A DNA stretch of 9,312 bases from Thermoplasmata archaeon (GTDB lineage Archaea > Thermoplasmatota > Thermoplasmata > Thermoplasmatales > Aciduliprofundaceae), in NCBI GenBank assembly GCA_021160945.1, contig JAGHBQ010000115.1, positions 1 to 9,312 of the forward strand, given 5' to 3'. The notes beneath the pieces were generated by a model that worked only from the letters and a program-made list of their open reading frames with translations, made no database searches and was not told where the DNA came from. Numbering within the stretch: position 1 is the first letter of the stretch; every line of letters starts with the position of its first letter. The position numbers and the translations under genes are program-made. Of this stretch, positions 6,028-9,312 are shown in pieces.

Positions 6028-6729
6028 ATGGATGAGAGGATATTTGTAAAGGAAAATGTTCGAAGACTGTTGATCAAAGAATACCTTATGGAAGAAGCGA
6101 GAGTTGCAGGCTTCGGAGGTCTTGAGATTCAGCGTACACCTCTTGGCACGAGGATAGTGCTCGAGGTTGAGAGACCGGGTTTAATTATTGGAAGAAAAGG
6201 TGCGAAGATAAGGGAAATAACAGAGAAACTTCAGAATAATTTCGGTGTGGAGAATCCAACCATTGAAGTTAAGGAATCTCCAAATCCCTATCTCAATGCT
6301 CAGATTATGGCCGAAAAGCTCGCCTCTGCCCTCGAAAGAGGTTGGCATTTCAGACGTGCTGGTCATTCAACTTTAAGAAGGATTATAGAGGCAGGGGCAA
6401 AAGGTGCACAGATAATAATTGCTGGAAAATTAACCGGTGACAGAGCGAGAACAGAGAAATTTATGAGTGGAACAATCAAATACAATGGAAAGCCTGCCGA
6501 GCTTGTAGATATAGGGTATGCAACTGCCAAAACGAAGCCAGGTATAATAGGTGTAACAGTAAAAATAATGCCTCCAGATGTTAAGTTACCAGATGAGATT
6601 AATATTCTACCCCCTCCACCAGAAGAGGAGGGGGAAGAAAGTAAAGAAAAAGAGAGTGAGGTTAAAAAGGAAGAGGTGAATGAGAATGCCCAGGGAGCTG
6701 AAAGCCAAGGAAATAAGACAGATGAGTAA
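6028..6729 (+). CDS. rps3: Small-subunit ribosomal protein uS3
   Basis: S3 is a head protein at the mRNA entry channel, where it helps unwind incoming mRNA. Of 233 residues, the first part contains a KH domain with the GRKG loop (55-58, within [14 protein letters not shown]), followed by the C-terminal S3 domain with [34 protein letters not shown] and [11 protein letters not shown]. From about residue 195 to the end the protein becomes a low-complexity tail: four prolines (195-198) and then a Glu/Lys-rich stretch. The final 44 bases are read in another frame as the start of rpl29, so part of the tail is dual-coding. Archaeal S3 proteins often have such variable charged ends. The SD is GAGGAGG at the end of rpl22. 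Confidence 0.97.
   Translation: MDERIFVKENVRRLLIKEYLMEEARVAGFGGLEIQRTPLGTRIVLEVERPGLIIGRKGAKIREITEKLQNNFGVENPTIEVKESPNPYLNAQIMAEKLASALERGWHFRRAGHSTLRRIIEAGAKGAQIIIAGKLTGDRARTEKFMSGTIKYNGKPAELVDIGYATAKTKPGIIGVTVKIMPPDVKLPDEINILPPPPEEEGEESKEKESEVKKEEVNENAQGAESQGNKTDE
6673..6679 (+). promoter_or_regulatory. Ribosome-binding site GAGGTGA of rpl29, inside rps3
   Basis: GAGGTGA is followed directly by an ATG at 6680 and then, after six bases, by another at 6686. The first has no spacing and is unlikely to be used; the second has the five- to six-base spacing seen at most other genes in the operon. The site lies within the charged tail of rps3. Confidence 0.75.
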
Positions 6730-6880
6730 TGAAGAGAGAAGAAAAAAGCTTGCTGAGCTTCGCCGGGAACTGATGCATGAGCTTGGGGTAAGTGCCATGG
6801 GCGGCGCACCTCCGAGTCCTGGAAAAATAAGAAGCTTAAAGAGGCAGATTGCCAGAATACTGACGGTGATGAACGAATGA
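6686..6880 (+). CDS. rpl29: Large-subunit ribosomal protein uL29
   Basis: L29 is a small helical-hairpin protein next to L23 at the tunnel exit, near the docking site for nascent-chain factors. The 64 residues give the classic two-helix pattern: [21 protein letters not shown] for helix one, a loop with [11 protein letters not shown] that is typical of archaeal L29, and [14 protein letters not shown] for helix two. Start at 6686 gives MPRELKAK and is well spaced from GAGGTGA; a start at 6680 would add two residues but abuts the SD. The gene begins 44 bases before rps3 ends, in the +1 frame relative to it, and its stop overlaps the rnp1 start as ATGA. In many Euryarchaeota a SUI1 (aIF1) gene follows here; it does not in this window. 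Confidence 0.95.
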   Translation: MPRELKAKEIRQMSNEERRKKLAELRRELMHELGVSAMGGAPPSPGKIRSLKRQIARILTVMNE

Positions 6881-7158
6881 GAAATGAAAAGAATTTGAAA
6901 ATGCATGAGCTAATCGGATTGTATGTCAAGGTGGAAGAATCAACGAATCCAAATCAGAAGGGTATAGAGGGCAGAATAGTGGATGAAACCTATCATATGT
7001 TGGTAATTGAAACCCCAAAGGGAGAGAAGATGATAATGAAGAAGGGGGCAAAATTCAGGATCAAAATTAACGGAAAAGATGTAATCATAAATGGGGACAG
7101 CATAAATTACAGGCCCCATGAGAGAATAAAAAAGCTCATAAGGAGGAAAGGAAAATGA
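6877..7158 (+). CDS. rnp1: RNase P protein component 1 (Rnp1, Pop4/Rpp29 family)
   Basis: Rnp1 is the archaeal homologue of eukaryotic Pop4/Rpp29. With Rnp4 (Rpp21) it binds the specificity part of RNase P RNA and helps the ribozyme cut 5' leaders from pre-tRNAs. The 93-residue product shows the Sm-like barrel signature: [13 protein letters not shown] near 10-22, [18 protein letters not shown] (29-46), [10 protein letters not shown] (55-64), then a glycine-containing turn and [13 protein letters not shown] at the basic C-terminus. The frame begins at ATG 6877, overlapping the rpl29 stop. The ATG at 6901 (MHELIG) is an alternative that keeps the whole domain. Its stop overlaps the rps17 start as ATGA. 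Presence within the ribosomal operon is usual in Euryarchaeota. Confidence 0.95.
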   Translation: MRNEKNLKMHELIGLYVKVEESTNPNQKGIEGRIVDETYHMLVIETPKGEKMIMKKGAKFRIKINGKDVIINGDSINYRPHERIKKLIRRKGK

Positions 7159-7484
7159 AGGCAAGAGATATAGGAATAGATGTTAAGCTACCTGAGAAAG
7201 AATGCGATGACCCTAACTGTCCATTCCATGGACATCTGAAAGTACGTGGACAGATACTGGAAGGAGTTGTAATATCTGATAAGATGGAAAAAACGGTAGT
7301 GGTGGAAAGAGAATATCTGAGATATGTTAAGAAATATGAAAGGTATGAGAAGAGGAGGAGCAGATATCACGTTCATAATCCTCCGTGTATAAATGCAAAG
7401 GTTGGGGATCATGTTAAATTTATGGAGTGCAGACCTCTTGCAAAGAGTGTGAGCTTTGTTATTGTGGAGAAACTTGAGAGGTGA
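7155..7484 (+). CDS. rps17: Small-subunit ribosomal protein uS17
   Basis: S17 is an OB-fold protein that binds 16S rRNA early in small-subunit assembly. The 109 residues match archaeal S17: [18 protein letters not shown] (16-33), [18 protein letters not shown] (38-55), then [19 protein letters not shown] and [15 protein letters not shown] (84-98). The CX4CX2H pattern at 17-25 is usual in archaeal members, with further cysteines at 78 and 92; metal binding is not established by the sequence. The ATG overlaps the rnp1 stop. The gene's end, GAGAGGTGA, contains both its stop codon and the SD for rpl14, whose ATG follows five bases later. Confidence 0.97.
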   Translation: MKARDIGIDVKLPEKECDDPNCPFHGHLKVRGQILEGVVISDKMEKTVVVEREYLRYVKKYERYEKRRSRYHVHNPPCINAKVGDHVKFMECRPLAKSVSFVIVEKLER

Positions 7485-7489
7485 TGTAA

Positions 7490-7888
7490 ATGAAGGGTAT
7501 TGCAGGCAGACAGACAAGGGGATTACCCACCGGTGCAAGACTGATCTGCGCAGATAACACGGGTGCAAAGGAAGTCGAGATAATACAGGTTCTCAAGTAT
7601 CACGGTGTTGCGAGAAAGTATCCCTCCGCTGGTGTGGGGGATATGGTGGTAGTTAGCGTCAAGAAAGGAACTCCTGATATGCGCAAAAAGGTATTTCCAG
7701 CAGTGATTGTGAGGCAGCGTCGCCCTTTCAGGCGAGCTGACGGTACTTGGGTTCAATTTAACGACAATGCGGCTGTGATTGTCACTCCCACTGGAGAGAC
7801 GAAGGGAAGTGAGATAAAAGGTCCTGTGGCTCGAGAGGCTGCAGAAAGATGGCCCAGAATTGCCGCCATAGCCAGTATGATTGTGTGA
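7490..7888 (+). CDS. rpl14: Large-subunit ribosomal protein uL14
   Basis: L14 lies on the subunit interface of the large subunit and makes an intersubunit bridge; in archaea and eukaryotes the same surface is bound by aIF6/eIF6. The 132-residue sequence is the archaeal type with a short N-terminal extension ([18 protein letters not shown]), the conserved [15 protein letters not shown] (20-34), [40 protein letters not shown], and [14 protein letters not shown] [20 protein letters not shown] near the end. Length is normal. Its SD is GAGGTGAT over the rps17 stop, and its own stop overlaps the start of the rpl24 SD. Confidence 0.98.
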   Translation: MKGIAGRQTRGLPTGARLICADNTGAKEVEIIQVLKYHGVARKYPSAGVGDMVVVSVKKGTPDMRKKVFPAVIVRQRRPFRRADGTWVQFNDNAAVIVTPTGETKGSEIKGPVAREAAERWPRIAAIASMIV

Positions 7889-7893
7889 GGTGG
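7887..7893 (+). promoter_or_regulatory. Ribosome-binding site GAGGTGG of rpl24
   Basis: GAGGTGG overlaps the rpl14 stop codon and lies five bases before ATG 7899. It excludes the in-frame TTG at 7881, which is within the last rpl14 codons and would read through the SD. Confidence 0.75.
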
Positions 7894-7898
7894 AAAAA

Positions 7899-8405
7899 AT
7901 GATATCATATCAACCCAGAAAGCAAAGGAAAATGCTATACAAAGCGCCCAATCACAGGAGAAGGAAAATGATGAGAGCTCATCTTAGCGATGAACTTTAT
8001 GCAAGGTATGGTGTTAGAAACCTTGTGGTTAGAAAGGGAGACATAGTGAGGGTAATGAGGGGCAATTTCAAAGGTCATGAGGGAAAAGTGGTGGAAGTTA
8101 ATCTCAAAAAGATGAAGGTTGCTGTTGAGGGTGTTACTATAAGAAGGACCGATAACAAGAGTGTTCAGAGATGGCTTGACCCCTCAAATCTCATGATTAT
8201 CAAATTGAATCTCACAGATTCTAAGAGAAAGGAGAAACTTTATAGATTGGCAGAGGAGAAGAGGGGAATCTCAATGGAAGAACTTGAGGAAGAAGAAAGA
8301 AGAGAGGAAGAGATAGTAGAGGAAAAAGAAAGTGAAAAAGAAGAAGGTGAGGAAGAAGAGATAAAAGAGGAGAAAGAAGAGGAAGAGGTGAGCAATAATG
8401 AGTAA
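7899..8405 (+). CDS. rpl24: Large-subunit ribosomal protein uL24 with long acidic tail
   Basis: L24 starts assembly of the large subunit and sits near the tunnel exit. The N-terminal 105 residues are typical of archaea: PRKQRKMLYKAPNHRRRKMMRAHLS (in two basic stretches), the KOW motif GDIVRVMRGNFKGHEGKVVEV (47-67), VEGVTIRRTDNKSVQRWLDPSNLMI. Beyond about residue 118 the protein runs into a tail of almost unbroken Glu and Lys, about 45-50 residues long, ending EEEVSNNE. Archaeal L24 is usually around 115-130 residues, so the 168-residue length is explained by this tail. The function of the tail is unknown; Glu-rich ends are common in archaeal ribosomal proteins. Start at ATG 7899 is set by GAGGTGG five bases upstream. 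The last eight bases overlap rps4e. Confidence 0.96.
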   Translation: MISYQPRKQRKMLYKAPNHRRRKMMRAHLSDELYARYGVRNLVVRKGDIVRVMRGNFKGHEGKVVEVNLKKMKVAVEGVTIRRTDNKSVQRWLDPSNLMIIKLNLTDSKRKEKLYRLAEEKRGISMEELEEEERREEEIVEEKESEKEEGEEEEIKEEKEEEEVSNNE

Positions 8406-9108
8406 TCATATAAAGAGACTGGCAGCTCCGAGAATGTGGATTATACCAAGAAAGGAGTATCCCTTTGCACCAAAACCGTCTCCTGGTCCACATCCTGCAG
8501 AGCGTTCTCTGCCACTCCTAATAGTGCTCAGAGATATCCTTAAGTTAGGTCAAAATAAGAGAGAAATAAAGAAGATTGTTAGTAGCAGAGTAGTTAAAGT
8601 TGATGGAAAAGTAGTTACTGATATAAAATTCCCTATAGGGTTTATGGATGTCATCACTATTGATACCCTAAATCAGAGCTATAGAGCCCTTTACGATGTA
8701 AGTGGCAAGTTAAGAATTGTGGAGATTCCAGAAGATCATGCGGAGTGGAAACTTGTGAGAATAGATAATAAAACTGCTGTAAAAGGTGGAAAGATTCAAC
8801 TTAATCTTCATGATGGGAGAAATATAGTGCTTGAGGAGAATAAATATAAGAGCAGCGATGTTCTCAAAATTAAGGTACCTTCGCAGGAAATAATAGCTCA
8901 TTATCCTCTAGCCAAGGGAAGCGTGGCAATGATAATAGGTGGCAAGCACAGGGGAAAAGTAATGCATGTTAAAGAATACGTAGTTGTAAGAGGCCCTCAG
9001 GAGAACATAGTGAGATTTGAAGAAGGAGTGGAGACTACCAGAAATAATGTGTTTGTCCTCGGGGTTGGCAAGCCAGAAGTTGTTATACCTGAGGTGAGTG
9101 CCCTATGA
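8398..9108 (+). CDS. rps4e: Small-subunit ribosomal protein eS4 (S4e)
   Basis: S4e is found in archaea and eukaryotes and binds the 5' domain of small-subunit rRNA. The 236 residues give the full family architecture: an N-terminal HIKRLAAPRMWIIPRK segment, FAPKPSPGPHPAERSLPL (23-40), an S4-type RNA-binding domain (roughly 42-90, with LRDILKLGQNKREIKKI), a central domain with VGK-like strands, and a KOW motif near the C-terminus (KGSVAMIIGGKHRGKV, 173-188), ending in GVGKPEVVIPEV. The ATG lies eight bases inside the end of rpl24 with GAGGTGA six bases upstream. Its stop overlaps the rpl5 start as ATGA. Its presence between L24 and L5 is the standard archaeal order. Confidence 0.97.
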   Translation: MSNHIKRLAAPRMWIIPRKEYPFAPKPSPGPHPAERSLPLLIVLRDILKLGQNKREIKKIVSSRVVKVDGKVVTDIKFPIGFMDVITIDTLNQSYRALYDVSGKLRIVEIPEDHAEWKLVRIDNKTAVKGGKIQLNLHDGRNIVLEENKYKSSDVLKIKVPSQEIIAHYPLAKGSVAMIIGGKHRGKVMHVKEYVVVRGPQENIVRFEEGVETTRNNVFVLGVGKPEVVIPEVSAL

Positions 9109-9312
9109 AGGAAGAGAAACTCAAGAATCCGATGAGAGAAATAACGATTGACAAGGTGGTTATAAATATAGGAGTTGGTGAAGCTGGAGAGAAACTGAGA
9201 AGGGCCATGAAGGTTATAGAACTTCTTACACATCGCAAACCTGTTCAAACACTTGCAAAGAAAACCATAAGGGATTTCAACATAAGAAAGAATCTTCCAA
9301 TAGGTTTAAAAG
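9105..9312 (+). CDS. rpl5: Large-subunit ribosomal protein uL5 (partial, cut by window edge)
   Basis: The window ends after 69 codons of L5, which binds 5S rRNA and contacts the P-site tRNA. Visible signature parts are NPMREITIDKVVINIGVGEAGEKL (in pieces at 8-31), the helix RRAMKVIELLTHRKPVQT, and AKKTIRDFNIRKNLPIG (51-67), all typical of archaeal L5. ATG 9105 overlaps the rps4e stop, with GAGGTGA seven bases upstream. About 100 more codons would be expected past the edge, followed by S14 and S8 in the usual archaeal order. Confidence 0.96.
   Translation, partial: MKEEKLKNPMREITIDKVVINIGVGEAGEKLRRAMKVIELLTHRKPVQTLAKKTIRDFNIRKNLPIGLK

Noticed and set aside
6300..6930. Long minus-strand open frames opposite S3 and L29, and others opposite L2, L24 and L4.
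   Set aside because: They lie antisense to clearly conserved ribosomal genes, lack ribosome-binding sites and give low-complexity or Cys/His-rich products typical of shadow frames.
1..9312. CRISPR arrays, insertion sequences, integration sites or horizontally acquired cargo.
   Set aside because: No direct-repeat arrays, terminal inverted repeats, transposase or integrase genes were seen; the region is core genome throughout.

Overview
The window is archaeal. It carries a primase small subunit (PriS), a wybutosine-pathway enzyme (Taw3), the archaeal/eukaryal ribosomal proteins eS17 and eS4, and an RNase P protein (Rnp1) inside a merged S10/spc ribosomal operon. Promoters look archaeal (purine-rich BRE plus A/T-rich TATA box) and Shine-Dalgarno (SD) sites are of the GAGGTGA type. 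The primase and the eS17 sequence recall Thermoplasmatota, and an Aciduliprofundum-like (DHVE2) source is my best guess. That placement is from memory of the families and is not proven.

Layout. (1) 111-689, plus strand: taw3, tRNA-Phe wybutosine synthesis. (2) 661-2122, minus strand: priS, then rps17e. The eS17 gene converges on taw3 and their 3' ends overlap by 29 bases; eS17 appears to have its own promoter and a leaderless start. (3) 2123-2340: a divergent control region between priS and the ribosomal operon. It holds candidate promoters for both directions and, just before the L3 gene, a compact structured RNA that I predict to be a three-way junction. (4) 2341 to the right edge, plus strand: rpl3-rpl4-rpl23-rpl2-rps19-rpl22-rps3-rpl29-rnp1-rps17-rpl14-rpl24-rps4e-rpl5 (rpl5 is cut by the edge). 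The genes are almost gapless. Several overlap as ATGA, and most have an SD lying inside the end of the gene before, so translation is probably coupled along the mRNA.

Function. The large cluster builds much of the ribosome: the exit-tunnel proteins L4, L22, L23, L24 and L29, the peptidyl-transferase neighbours L2 and L3, L14 and L5 on the large subunit, and S3, S17, S19 and S4e on the small subunit. Rnp1 adds tRNA 5' processing. Together with Taw3 and the primase, the window couples translation, tRNA maturation and replication initiation.

The most unusual element is the L3 leader RNA (about 2232-2323). Three helices with mostly A-rich joining strands, possible alternative pairings and two tiny open frames make it a good candidate for autogenous control of the operon. 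The other genes are ordinary members of their families. Points of note there are the acidic tails on S3 and L24, the 44-base S3/L29 overlap, and the lack of a SUI1 (aIF1) gene between L29 and Rnp1.
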